Assembly: GCF_043641665.1 (NCBI RefSeq)
Contig: NC_092189.1
Location: 7,333,333-7,397,332, forward strand
Reading direction: 5' to 3'
DNA length: 64,000 nucleotides
Origin: Enoplosus armatus
Taxonomy: Eukaryota; Chordata; Actinopteri; Centrarchiformes; Enoplosidae
Part shown: positions 38,568 to 52,916 of the stretch, piece after piece
How the letters are laid out: each line of letters opens with the position of its first letter
How positions within the stretch are numbered: position 1 is the stretch's first letter
Notes under the pieces: generated by a model
What the model was told of the DNA's origin: nothing
What the model saw: the letters and a program-made list of their open reading frames with translations, nothing else
The model's database searches: none
Translations under genes and position numbers: made by a program

Positions 38568-41500
38568 TGACAAAGTTTTACTACGTCTGCTCCCTTTCCT
38601 CAGGTCCCACCAGACAAGAGACGCCCTCCAGAGACTCTTTCAAAACATTGAATTAGCATCTGCACTTTATCACTTTCATTATTTTAAACCCTACTCCCCT
38701 CATTATTTTCCCTTCACTTCTTTCTTAAACCCATCTTCATCTGTCCGCCTCAGCTCCTCTCCCCACTGTTGACTCCTTCATCTATCTCTTTTTAAAACTG
38801 CTTCGGCGTAAGAGCACACAAAGCACAAATGTGCATTTCTATCACTGCAGAATTTGCTTTCTGTGTTCTCTCCTCCTTCCATCTTTTCCCTTCACTCTTT
38901 ACCCTCTGATCTTTTTATAACTCCCTTTTCCTCTCAACTCCTCGCGCGTTGTTTTTTTGCTTCCTGTCTGTGCTCTGCTCAACGGTGCTTCTAGAAGAAA
39001 CAGTGAAAAAGTGGCTATGCACTCATGTTTGACCAGGCTAACAAACTGCAGCTGGATTTGTTTTGATTTAGTAAAGAAGGACAAAAAATAATCTTCCCCC
39101 CCTCTTAAGTCGCTCACTCCCTAAAGCACAGCGGGGTTTAGACGGAGCCGAGGATAAAATGCAACTGCCCCGTTCTGATAACGCTGATTACACTCAGTTA
39201 CCACAGTCAACTCCCAATTTGGATTTCTGTATCGCTGCAGAATTCTGCACAGATAAATCTCCTTTAACACCATCACATGTCGAAATCTGGTCCCCATTCT
39301 CACCTCCAGAACCCGTCCACTGATGTATCTGCTGCAGGTCTCACATTTCACCCCATACTGGGCGTGGTAATCTGCCTCACAGTATGGAACTCCATCCCTG
39401 CAACATAAAGAATAAAAACAAAACTGCTGTAGTGTGTCAAACACACAGGTAAGCCTACTGGGGAGAAACCGGATATGACAAAGATCCAGTGTGTCTATTT
39501 GTATTGTCTTTTCTGAGTGAGAAATGCTTTGAAATGTTGTTTTTGTCTCTTTACACACTCACTTGCTGATGTACTCTCCGGTGAGGACCATGTTGCAGGT
39601 CCGACATCTGAAGCAGCTGACATGCCACTGTTTCTCCAACGCCAGGAGAGACTGACCCTGCTTGATCTCGTCTCCACAGCCAGCACAGTCTGGAGAAGAA
39701 TAGTGTTTGAAAAGATCAAGAAAGAAGAATGGGAAGAGACAGGAAGAGGGTGATCAAAGGTGTAATTGTACATCTTTAAACACCTACTGTGCTCCTGACT
39801 GTAGTTTTCTACCCCTGTGGCACAACCACCTCCTTAATCAATAGCTGTACTAATGTGGGTTATTGCAGAGCTGTGAGGCTTGTTCTCTCAACTGTAAGCA
39901 CTGTTAAACATGATTGAATACAGGCAGGAAGCAAGTATCACTGAAGTAGCCTCAGGGCTAAAACAGTTGCATAAAATCCCCCTCACATGAGACATGTATG
40001 AATCTCTCTCTGTCTTTCTCTCTCTCTCACAGACACAAGTACACACTGTATACGATTCTGTTTCCCTCAGTGAGACGCCCCAGCAGGCCTTATTGACAAC
40101 CACTAACAGGGCAAGAAAGAAGCAGGACAGCCCAGAGGCAGCAAATGATACATGGCTGCAGAGTGTCAAAATGCTGAAAAAAGGTCAGCGCTCCATTTGT
40201 TTCCATTTGGAAGATGTTTGGCTCAGCTTAACCTTTCCTGATCCTGACCACTGCCCCTGAGAGAAGCCTGGAGTCATGAGGGACCACTCCACTCTGCCCT
40301 GTCAGCCAAGACAAACTGTGTTTTGCAGTAAAAAAAAAACTGCAGTGTATTGAGTTGGGTTTCTGCAGTCCAAATAAATCTTAACTGTCATTTGGTGGTG
40401 ATAGTGCTGAGTCTATAGTGCCAGGATTTCAGCTGCAGACTGTGACTGTGCACAGCTGATTTTCTTCTGAGTCATGATACAGCTCCCATTTTAGCCACAG
40501 AATGAAATAGGTATTAGATCATCTAAAAATGATGTAACCGAGCTTGTGACAAGAAATCGTTAGGTATGGTTATATAAGAATTCACACTGAACAACGGAGG
40601 AAAGCAAACTGCTTCTGCACTGTTGACATTTTGGGAAATAAGCTCATATGTTCTTTTGATGAGAGTCAGACGAGAAGATAGATTCAACTCTCGTATCTGT
40701 CCGTTCAATATGAAGCTACAGCGAGCAGGCAGTTAGCTTAGCTTAGCATAAAGACTGTACACAGGCAGAAACAGCTAGCCTGACTCTGTCTGAAGGTAAC
40801 AAAATCCAACTACCAGCACCTCTAAAGCTCACAAATGAACACGTTATATCTTGTTTGTAAAGAAGTAGGTGCTGATTGTGTAGAAAGCAAATAAGCGTAT
40901 TTCCAAAATGTTTAATTATTGCTTTAAGGAGACACAAAATAGGATTAAAACAGGCAACTAAAACTTTGATTAAGGTTAGATAACTACATTTCTCAGGTTA
41001 GAGGTTCGGTCATTTACGCATAAATAAGTGAACGTCCACTGATTCCACCACGCTATCTAATGTCTGTTCCTAGCCTTCTCCCCTAGAAGCCAGTGCATTA
41101 CATTTAGTGTCTGCACTCTGAGTCCCGTCTCACACACTGCCTCCTCATAAGACAGAGTGATGAACATGTACCTGGGGAGCCATTTGGATTTTATTCCTCC
41201 TGAATGGAGCGATCTGGGGAGGACAGTTATTCACTGCCTCTCCACCATCTGTTATTACTGCACAGCTAGTGAGCAGCAGCCTGCTGTCCGTGTGCCACAC
41301 TTAACAAATGATTCACTATCAATCACTATTGCTCTGTTGTGGGATCATAATTTGTCATTTTCCTGCTTTATACTGAAAAGGAGAGGGCACTCTTCCACCT
41401 GTCTATTAACACAAAGGACCTTCAGCTCATTATTTACTTCAGTAAACAACTATATAGTGCATGCGTGCATGCAGATGTACAGTGAATACATAAAATCCTC

Positions 41501-42792
41501 TTTTCTCTGCATGTCGACAGTAATGAATGAATGATGTGTCTGTTTGTGTTGCATAATTCTCAGCTGGCGGATCAGCTCGACAGGTCAGAGCACTGATTTG
41601 ACAGACACTTGATTAGCTAAATGAGCTAAATGGGCCTCGTGGACACATCACATTAGACTCTGCGTACTGTGGTGCCTGGTGGCCCTAAACAGAACGGACA
41701 GAGCGAGGCGGACGCTGGACTTACGGCTGGGCCCGTGGATCTTGATCGGCTCATTCGGCTTGACGAGTGTGTGAGAGCACTGCTGGCACACGCAGTCCTT
41801 TCCACTGAACGTCACTCTGTCTCCGATGGGGAAGGGTTTACTGGGGGAGGGAGAGAGAGTTAGAAAACAAGCGCACAATGGGAGACAAAATGCCTGCAGT
41901 GATTGTGAGTGTTTACATTACATCCAAGTGTACACATGGAAATAACAAATGGGCACTGGCAGAAACATGATTGGGTGACAGACAGGCCATACTGCTGCTG
42001 ACACCAGCTAAATACAGCCTGATATCCTCTATGAACCTGAAAATATATTTTCCAAACAGTTGAGGCTGCGAGTTAATAGGCTGCTGATTGTTGCAGGAGC
42101 ACCTGGCTGCTCTGTGATTAAAGAGCTGATAATGTGACACTGCCACAGGCTTCTAAAAGGAAAACTGTCTCTCTCAGTGAGAATGAAAACTTATTAGGGA
42201 GCCTGTGCGGAGTGCATACTGATCTTAACTGCCTCTTTCTCTCTCAGTCTGTCCGCCCAGTTCGCTCTGCCTAGCTCCCTCCCTGCACAGCTGGTGCCGC
42301 CAGGTCACTCATTTCTTCACAGGCTAAACTATAAAGAAGAGTAAATACACACACATGTAGACAAGCAGAGCACGTGACAGCAAAACAGCGCCTATGAAAT
42401 CAAATTCACCACATCATGATGCGCTGATTTGTCTCTCTTTCCTCTTCTATAGCATTTTGGTAGAGACCGATTGATTTCTTTATGACCGAGAGGCTGTGCG
42501 AATGAATGGGGAGCTAAAAGGCTTAGGGAAGGCTGTTTAAAAGACATAGACGGCGGTAATCCTTTTACTCCCCCGCCGAGGACTGGAGCCGGAGCCAAGA
42601 CCCAGAGGGAGGCTAGAGTCTCCAGCAGAGCTCACAGTCAGCACACAAGAGTGCAGTACATCCGTGTTGGAGATGTACAGAGGCAAGCGCGGATAAAGGC
42701 TTGTGCAATATACACGCACGCTGCGGAGGTTGTGAGCCCTAGAAATGGGGTTTCTAGGGAGCTGGGAGGATTTTACAACTGTTTCTGTCTGA

Positions 42793-42838
<46 letters not shown>

Positions 42839-43873
42839 AGGGAACAGGCACATACATTATTCCAGGTTTGCTTCTTTGTGCTTTTATGTTATTCAAAGAA
42901 GGACAACGTCCATACATAAAGCAGAGAGGACGCACAAGTAGGCAGACCAGACGAGACATTTCACCACACAAATTATTCAACAAAGGCCCTGGTAAACACT
43001 GAGAGGGACATAAGTAAATGAAAACTGATAAAGCGTGTTATTCATTTCGACTTCATTTTAATTTCACCCTTCAGTTGGTCTCAAGGTTAAAGCATCTGTT
43101 TGGAAACTCAGACAATTTTCTATTTCTAATTTAACTGATAGGCCACACTGAGCAAAAACACATAGAGTTGTCTGTATTTGACACATGAAGCCTGTTTTTG
43201 AGGTTTGTATCTGTGGCTAAATCCTTTATATGAATAAGTGCCTGACCGTAGCTACCCCAGTCTATAGTCCAACTGAAGCACAGGAAATGCTGCGATGGTG
43301 CAGAAGAGTGTGTTAGTGTGTGTTTGACCTTGTCTTTACCTGTGTGTTGCTCTCCCTCCCTCAAGACACTCTTGCCTTGTCAGCCTTTCTCAGCGCTTTA
43401 AAAATTTACTCTGTTTACATATTTAATGCATGTTTTTTTTAATCTTTTTTTCTCTTTTTTTTGCTTAAAAACTGGCCACAGAAGTAAAGCTATTTATGGC
43501 TTTAGCGATGTGCCCTCTATCTTTGATCACCGCCTTCTTCTTTAAAATCGGCATGGAGAAAAAGTGAAACTTGCAATCTGCCTTCATTAGAGCTGATGAC
43601 AAAGAGAAAGAGGGACAGCATGATGAAGACAAAAAGGAAGACGATGTGATGCGGATGATGATTAAGAGCAGGAAGATGATGATGGTAATGAGGAGGATGA
43701 GGAGGATGAGGAGAAGACAGAGAAGGGGGGGCGGCAGGAGGGGAGGAGTGGGGAAAAATAGAGGAGATACAAGAAAGGACTGTGAGCAATGTGACAGAGG
43801 GCAGACGGAGCAGGAAAGAAGAGATTCACCCTTCGGCTTCTCGCTGTCTCTTCCAGTTGACTCCACATACACT

Positions 43874-43959
<86 letters not shown>

Positions 43960-46900
43960 GACATCCCTGTCATTGTCAGGACTGCTCCACTGACTGTCTC
44001 CGGCCAGTTGGTGTCAGTTCAGTTTTTTTTGCCCACGGCTGCCGGGCATGACCGCATGTTTATCAGCCAATGTCAAGCAGATACACGGCAACAGGCAAAC
44101 ACTACCCTCCTGGAGGGAGGTGAGGAAAGATCGCTCTTATGTAAACCTCATAACGCATCAAAACAGACAGGGAGGGAGAAAGAGCAAAATAAGAGACGGG
44201 TGTTCCCACATACCATGTATATGCAAAACAAACATGGAGAAGGGACTTTTTTAAGAATGAAAGAGAAGAGAGAACGAAATGGTGAAATAAAAAGATGAAA
44301 AAGGAGCCAACAGGGATGCTGACTCTTAGTTTGTTCAGGAGGAGCTTAACATGAACACTGATGGAGGTCAGAGGAGAGATGGCCTACTTTTGCTAAATCT
44401 AACAGCGTGAAACACCAGGTCAGCTCTCTTTTTGGAATCGTGTCTCGACTGAGCAAAACCGCAGACTGCTGGAGCTGTCCAATCAGACATCTATTGGCAT
44501 TCAGGAGCTGAGACGAGACTGAATCACGAGCTGATTGGCATTATAAAAACGCACTAGAAAGAGATGAGTCACCTTTGCATTTCTTATTTTGGAAAGCTGC
44601 AACTTGTGTAGCATCATTTGAGGAAGGATTGCATAGTCATGAGGCAGAAAAAAACAGTGAGTCATGGCAGAGGAAGATAAAACAGTCATACATTTCTTAT
44701 TCAGTAGCTCCACAATTCATCTCCTGTCCTGCGTCCTCTCCTCTATCATGCTGTTCTTTAACAGGCTACTTTCACTAATGAATCAAAACTTTTGTTCTTC
44801 ATCACAATGTGCACAGCACGCACACAGGCACTGTACAATATGTAGAGTAGTTATGCTTAAGTTTCATGGGTAAATGTGTACTGCTAGGACAAGGCAGTAT
44901 GGATAAAATCCTTTATCATATCTGGCATTATTAATACATATTGTGATATAATCAGTTTTCTGGAAAACATCAGCATGTAAAGAGAAACCAGCTGTCTGTT
45001 CACGGATGAAATCATCCGAATGGATGTTTGTTTTTAGCTACTCCTGCATTTTAAAGCTACACTAATCAATATTTTTATGTGAATAATGGATGAAATGACT
45101 GTGGACAATATGAAAGGTGTCGCCTGTCGTGACCAACTCACAGAGAATTATCACCCAACTGCAGTTCCTCTCAGCTCACGTGTGCTTTTTATTTTTTATT
45201 TCATTTTTTTTGTTTTACGGCCCACACCTTTGCTGTTATGGATCACTCTCACCTCTTTCATCCACCCTGTTTCCAGCGACAGCAGGCAGCTGTTTTCAGA
45301 AAAAAGCTCTGACAAAACCCACGGCACGCAAACAGCAGACGGACAAAGTTAGTGACAAGCTGGTGAACATATCGGAGCATTTAGCATGTAAAGAGCCAGA
45401 AATTTTTCATCAGAAGTTGGTGGAGACCAAAACCGTGCTGACAGGAAAGTGAATATTGGACATTTTCCCAAGTGCCCAGAAACAGGACTCCATATAAAAG
45501 CTAATTTTGCACCATGTCTGCTGGATGTGAAAACAGGCAACTGTATAGGTAGTCAGTTTTTTCAAGTTGATAATGTCAATCAATGTTGTGTTTACAGCTT
45601 GTTGCAACAAATCAGTTTATGCAGGTTTAAAGACAAGTCAAGATAAAAAAATCCTATGACATTTTCTACCAAATAGTAGACAGTTGTGTTTGTTGTGTGT
45701 GTGTACTGTATGTGTGTGTGTGCATGTGTACCTGCAGAGACTGCAGACAAAGCACTTGGGGTGGTACGTGCGTCCCAGAGCGGAGACCACCTCTCCTGTG
45801 ATGAAGCTGTCGCAGCGGTCGCAGCGTGTGCCGTATAGACGCTGATAGTCTGCCGTGCAGATATACTCGCCCTTCTTCTGGAAGAAGCCAGATCGCGCCA
45901 GATCACAGTTACACACTGTGGGAAGAACAGGTGAGAGAAGGTGAGGACTGAATCAGGACACTCAAAACACTAAAGCATGAGGAATAACCTGTGGATGAGG
46001 GCATCAGCAGATGTTAACAATAGCCGAAATGCTATTTTTGGTTTCCCATTCCCAAAAAAACACACTGCGGTTTCCATTTTCTGTCATGTGCTCTCAAAAT
46101 CAAAAGAAATAACAAAGCACTCAGCAGTATTATGTGTTTTACAAGTCCTGTTTTTCTGTTTTTCCAAGCTTTGCTGCATTAGACTTGTGTATTTTGTTTT
46201 TCAGTGTGAGCACCCTCCTTTTCACCTGTTTGTGAGCACATGTGTACTTGTTTGTGCTGTGTGTGTATGTTTGTCTTCACACATGACTGCTAGGGAAGTT
46301 ATTCAGCTCCAGACAGTGGTGAGCCAATTTACTCTGATGGGAATATAATGATATAATCAGTGGAAAAGTCATTTTGTGCTAAACAATGTGAAGAAGGAGG
46401 CAAAACAACAGACCGCAAGTTCCCAGCATCATCAGAAAATCGACTACGGACTCATTAAATACCAATGGGGACGACACCAAAACCATTTGCTGTGCATGCA
46501 CAAGGTGAGTGCTCAGTTTGTGTATGCGTGTGTGTCTCTATATTGCGTATCCTAAGCAGAGAATATGTGCTACAGCACTTTGCCATGTAACTGAGAGTGA
46601 ATTCCAGTGGGTGTAACAATATAGCTAAGAGGCGTTTTCACAGATCAGTGGCCAGCATGGTTGCTGGTTTCTCCCAGTCTATGTGGTTTACCAACAGGAA
46701 GAGTTGACAGTTATTGTAAACTGTGGCTGGAAAAAATGCTGTGACCTGACACACATGACACTGATGAAGGTCACATGCTGTGTAAAACAAATCCAACATA
46801 TTTTGCACACGTGCGTGTATATAAAAGTCACCTTTTTCAAAAATTGTAATAGCCTTTACCCAATGATTACTCTCCTGCTGTGATACTGCCCCTCTAATGA

Positions 46901-49900
46901 TAATGTGCCACTAAAAACGCACACCAACCGACCAGTTCTGCTGTAATTAACATGATATATATCTTATTTATCTTTATCTCATTTGCTGAATCTCCGTTTT
47001 ACAGGGGTTTATTATGTGCCGAACTATTTCTTGTCCGTGACCAGCGACCAGGCAACAAACAGCGCCTCAAGGAAGTTACTGCTCCCAGTCTTTATGCTAA
47101 ATTAAGCTAACTGGCTGCTAGCTCCATCAACATATCAACCATGCAGACAGGAAAATAAAAGAAAAAAAGCAACTGCCCTTTTTGCCCTCCAGAAGGGTTA
47201 GGGTTAGGGTTAGGGTCCAACACACAATACTCGACTGAACACAGAGACTTGTCTAAATGATTCCTAAAAGATGAGTGGTTTTCTTAGAGATGAAGAGCAG
47301 ATTCCAACTGCACAAACCCTCAGATCCTCCTGATAGGCCTGCAGCTCATGGATTGGAAACTAGATCAGAGGCTCAATATCAAGCACATTCTTGTACCTGG
47401 CAACAGTTGAGAATACATTTACTATTAAAAGAAAACACCCAAACAAAGTATCTATATTTGACCAAAGCTTGATCTAGCCCTGTGATTGATTGGCGAGCTG
47501 TCCAGGGTGTGGATGAATGGATGGTAACTGATCTGACTATGGTGGGCATTATAAAAAAATCACATCCAGTGACAATTACCCCTGAAAGCCTATACTGTTT
47601 CAACGCCGAAGCCAAACCACTGACCGTTATCACAGCATGACAAAATGGAAATAGAATCTACGTGGAAAAACTGCCAGTCAGTATCAGGTCCAACTGAACT
47701 GACAGTGCTGAAAACTGCTTGCATCACACTGCCTGCAATGAAGTGGATTGTGAAAGTTGACAAAGCATCATTCTGCCTGTGGTGGAATGAAGTACCTCGA
47801 ATACCAACAACTTGCTGCTAATAAATGGCTTCATCCTGAACTCATTCAGACTGGAGCTGCTGCCACAGGCTACACTTGGCTCCCTTTAGCCAGCAGTATT
47901 CAGTGTATGCTGGCAGGCTGAGGGTTCACAGACACACACACACACACACACAAGCACATAAACCCTTCAAAGGGGCTCATTTAATTTCAAGCTGTTTATG
48001 AGTGGAGCGTATTGACTTAATGGTGTAATAAAAGATCAATGGGCCCCCACTTAAAAACAAAACAATCTCGGCTCCCACAGGAGGATGGAAACACATAAAT
48101 CCATCCCCGATGAGATGGCACTGCGCGTATGCAGCGATGGGATGATGAAATGGGACAGTGTGTATGGTGAGGTATGATGATGGATCTTTATCATTGTGAC
48201 AGGTCGTTGGCATCAAGGCAAGGCGGCTGCAGACGAAGGGAGGGAAGCAAAGACTGAAGAAAAGGAGGACCAGAGCTAAGCTTCAAAATAGCCTGTTTAT
48301 AAAAATGTGCGCGTGTGCATGTGCAAACCACATTTCCAGAACCACTGAACAATGGCACAGAGCTTCAAAAAGTGTCCCTGCTGCATTTTAAACCAGACTA
48401 ACTAAGGCTCTTACCAGAAACCCAAATCACAGGCTATCTGATGCCTTCATGGAAAAGGGGAAAGGGAGAGTAAATATTTCCACATGTACTAGACTCTTTG
48501 CAACAGAAAAAATAAATGATTGAAATGGTCCATTGCATTAATTTAATAAAAATGTTTTTAATCTTCTAAAACTACATGTCTCTTTCATTCTCCTCTCTCG
48601 CTCTCTTTCAAAATGAGTTGCTTTTCTTCTGCACCCAGATTGATTTTTAAATTACTGGAATCCGCTCAATTAGCCTAATGCACCTCATTAGCATACGGAC
48701 GCCTGACCAAATCACAGCCGGCCGACTGGATATGCTCGGACTGGATTGGATGGGCTGGATGGATGGTTCACCCGTTCTGGCTAATCACATTGTTTTCTTC
48801 TGGCTGGACGATTGGCTGGGTGCATTGCAAAGGATGTCCCCCTTCCTCAGTTGCCATAGGAGACGTAAACCTTCCACAGTTGCCCTAGAGACAGCTAGGT
48901 CCCCAGTCTGAATGATGTGGTGGTGGTGGCACATGTGGTTTTGTTGTGGTTGAACATGGTAGCTGTTAATGCCAAACGTTGTAACTTCAAATCAGTTCGA
49001 AAACCTACTGTGATGGCACAAACGTTTAACTGAATCATTAGAAATGAAGTTTTCACACAAATGTGACAAAAACTAAATGCTCAATCATATTTAAGTTCTA
49101 AATTTACCAGCAATGATGTAAGTAAAAAATATCAAAGCTCATTAAAGGCGTCATCAGTATCTAATAATACCATGTAAACTGTATATTCACATTCAATGTG
49201 TATGTGTGGAGTATACTGAATTGTAAATGGAAATAAAATAATAATTGGAATGACGAGACTATGTTTCGTTGTAGGCAAGTATAATGACGATAAAGTTGAA
49301 TTGAAATGAATCAAATCATCACAAATTCAATTAATCAATACTCACATTAAACTACAGATAGAATGCTTGCAAACCTGGTGTTGATACATTAAATTACAGG
49401 TGTCCTTAAATAAAAATAAAATGAACAACAGAATAAAGTGAGGAATCTACATTGGCATCTGTTTAAGGGCACATTGATAGACCCAAAGGTAAAGAGTTAG
49501 ATCTTTGAAAGAGCCATCATTTTTCTCAGCCCACTTGCAAGCAGGCCCTCTACTTTTCTCTCATTTAAGCCGTAACCATTAGGAAGATATTTCAAAGTAT
49601 CCCTCCACATGTTGTAGTTGCCAGCACAGTGGGTGGAGCTGGGTCAGAGCTTGGTGTCTCTGCTGCTGCTGCAGAGACGTGGCTTAGCTTGGCTCCGAGA
49701 AGAAAGGCTTTGGTCGCAGCCGCACAACCAGCACCACATGGTGTGGACACCCACCCATAAAAACAACAGCCCGATACAACCAAAGCAGAACCAGTCTGGT
49801 CTGTTTCACTGTCCTATGAATGGCCTTTGGGGATTTGTACTGTAGCTACTCGTGGGAAAGCGCACACAGTTGGAAATCATCGTTATGTAGAATTCCTAAG

Positions 49901-52857
49901 TTAATGAAAAGTTTTGTTTATATGAGAACTATGTATTATTTTATGGAGACACAGTCAGATAGATCATCATTAGCTTCTTAAACCAAATATAATACGCTTT
50001 GAAAGACTAAACTACATCAAAGACTTCACTTCATCTATTTGCTCATTTTATGATCTTTCCTTGAGTGGCTCTCTAATGAGGGAAACCATAAGATGCTGCT
50101 TCTCTCCTTCATATTGCTCTTTTTTATTTGGCAACGCAGGACGTTAGCATCTAGAGATCATAAGTCTAGTGATTAGAGGTTAGCATGTAGGCTGGTGTCA
50201 GCAGCTGTGGTCATTAGAACTGCGCTGATTAGGCACCCACAGGGGGTCTGCATGATTGGGTATTTATCTCCAGCCAACAGACGCAATTAAAATTCCCTTC
50301 TCAAAGTCGGCCCAGGCCGGAACCCCAAAATAGGGCTGACACCCACCCCCCACCTCCTCCCCTTCTCTTTCTCTGTCTTTCCGTTTCAAGACTGCTTCCA
50401 AATCTTTGTGGCTCTGAGCACAAGGTCTTCACTTTATCTCAATTTGCACCCTTTTTTCTCACTACGGGACAGCATCTCCATGCAACCTCCCCTTTGTTTC
50501 TCCCTTCTCCCCCACGGTCCCTCTCACTGTGACTCTTCCCTGAGCTCATTATGCTACTGTTAGGTCTTCATAATGTGCTATTAAGTAAATGGACATGCTT
50601 TGTACAGTACGTCAAAGTACCCCCGCTGCACTTTCTAGTTGTTTTAGTGCTGCTGTCAATATTATGCTAATTCCCAAGGCTTTTTTCAAGACAACAGCCA
50701 CAGTTTAGCAGAGACTCATGTATGTAGTGGGGCAGCGACATGTTTCAGCAGGGGAGGTGCTCACCTATTCACCCCCACATCTGTGCTACCAACATGGGGC
50801 CTGGGCTCCTCTGCCCTCCCCCCTGTCCCCTGGATGTGAGCCCCCTCTGACAGGAGGAAACACTTCAAGAGTAAATAATGTCTTTTCTCAAGTTGTGCCA
50901 AATCACAGGGTGGGAGTAGAGGCGATCAGACAGACAGGAAGAGGAGTGAAACAAAAACACACACACAACCACACTAGCAGCTTTGTGAGGCTCTGCTCAG
51001 GCATGGCGCTTTCAGCTTTGTTAACACTCTGATGTTTAGCAGGTATAGTGTTCATCGTGTCGCCATTTTAGTTTAGCGTGTTAGCATGCTAACATTGCTA
51101 ATTAGCACTAAACACAAAGGACAGCTAAGGCTGGTAGGAATGTCATTAATTTTGGTCATAAACCAGTATTGACACATTTTGACATGAAAAGTAATCACAA
51201 TTCATCTTCTGGGGACTTTGAATGTCTGCACCAAATTTCATGGCAACCCACCTCAGACATTTCAGTCAAAACCAAAAATGTTCAAAATTCAAAGTCAGCA
51301 GGATTCTGCTTTGGGGACCAAAGTGGTGGACCAATTTCCCAAGAGCCATGCTGCATGCTAGAGCGTGGCTGTAAAAAGGAAAAACAGTAACAGACGTGGT
51401 CGTAGAAAATGGCAAGAGAGAGGCAAGAGAGAGAGCGAGGCAGCTAAAGGCTAAAGTAGAGAGAAATAGTGCATGAGTGACAGGGTTCCCCTAGCATTTG
51501 GCCGTGGTAGTCGATGGAGACAGATGGTGGCCCAGTGGAGTCTCTTCATACCAGCAGACCAGCCCCGCTGCTGAGGCCTTCAGCTTTTAACCCTCGGAGG
51601 GCTGATAAGACACTCAGCTGAGGGCAAAATAGGTGCGAATGAGATCACAGACACACAGGGATAATTGCAATAAGATGCAAAAAATGTGTAACACAGCAGG
51701 GTTTGCCACTTAATGATCCTCTTTATCATTCAGATATCAATCCTTTACTGAGCCAGACACTTAAGCAGCTCCACCTCACCGTGGCACACAATTTTACACT
51801 CACACGCACACTTAAAGACAATAGGCAGGGCGTCGTGTGTGAAAATCCCTATGGACGGTAACGCTTGAGAGAGAAAAGCGGAGGAATAATCCCTGTCATC
51901 TATCCCGGATCCCGGAGAGTCGTCGGGGAAAAGCGCCCGCTGCCTGCCGCGCTCCCTTCTCTCTCTGCTGGAATCTCTCCCTAGCAACCAGGCATTGGCG
52001 TGGTGATTGGACCAGCGTACCAGCGGTTGCTATAGCTACAGGAAGCTCCCCTTCCCGGTCACCCCCCACTTTTTTTTTCTGTGGTGTGTGTCTTTTTTTC
52101 TGTTTCTCCTCTTAACCTCTCTTTGTTTTTCTCTTCATCCCTCTTGCTATATGTCTTTTTCCTCTCCCTCCTTCCCGTCCTCTAGCTCAGTCTGTCCCTC
52201 GCCTTCAGATAACAGAACAGGCAGTACAGTACAGTAGGCTGATGTTATTAACCCAGAGGTTGAGTGATGGGGGGGGGGTAATGGCATCCAAAGGGATTCT
52301 GAGCTGACTGTAACAGGTCTGCAGAGAAAAAGACAAAGATGCTGCAATTTTCCAAGAGCCCTGGTGAGAATACCAGCTAGAAATGGAGCATTAGCAGAGC
52401 AGTCAAGTATTTATCTGACCTGTCTGTGTAAATCTGCTGTTCCCTTTAGCGCTGTTTTATGAGAAAAATCAGTTTTGTCTCAGAAAATAAATAACTACTG
52501 GGAGCAGCCTGGCAGTTTATGTGCGAATGTGTCTGTGTTTGCATCTGTCTCTGTCTGTGCTTGTATATTTGCCTCTGTGTTTTTTTGTCAGCATGTGAGT
52601 TGGCTGCACACGCGCCCATTTTGCCTTTTGCGTGTGATTTATGTGTGTGTTAGCTTTGCGCTCGTGCCACTGACAGGCCGCGCTGTATCTGTTGGAATCT
52701 AAGAGTGCCAATTATGCTCCAGAGGCGGGATGAATGTGGTCACTATGTCATTAGGCCAGTATGCACGAGTCAGCCCGTCTGCTGGTAATACAACACCACA
52801 TCATCCATACTGTACAGCCTGCTGCTACACTGAGAAGTGCTACGGGATCCACATACT

Positions 52858-52916
<59 letters not shown>

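Larger units (their letters stand above)
36436..39303 (-). other. ablim3 intron, 2.9 kb
   Basis: Contains a dispersed repeat at about 37705-38165 and (GT)n at 38531-38566. No exon seen. Confidence 0.7.
41841..45731 (-). other. ablim3 intron, 3.9 kb
   Basis: Contains (TG)n at 42796-42837, a purine-rich GAT/GAG tract at about 43595-43745, a long CA tract at 43875-43957 and a dispersed repeat at about 45325-45460. No exon. Confidence 0.7.

Noticed and set aside
43465..43993. Open frames of 90-163 codons on both strands
   Set aside because: They consist of CA/TG and GAT/GAG simple repeat (poly Cys-Val, His-Thr, Met-Arg runs), not genes.
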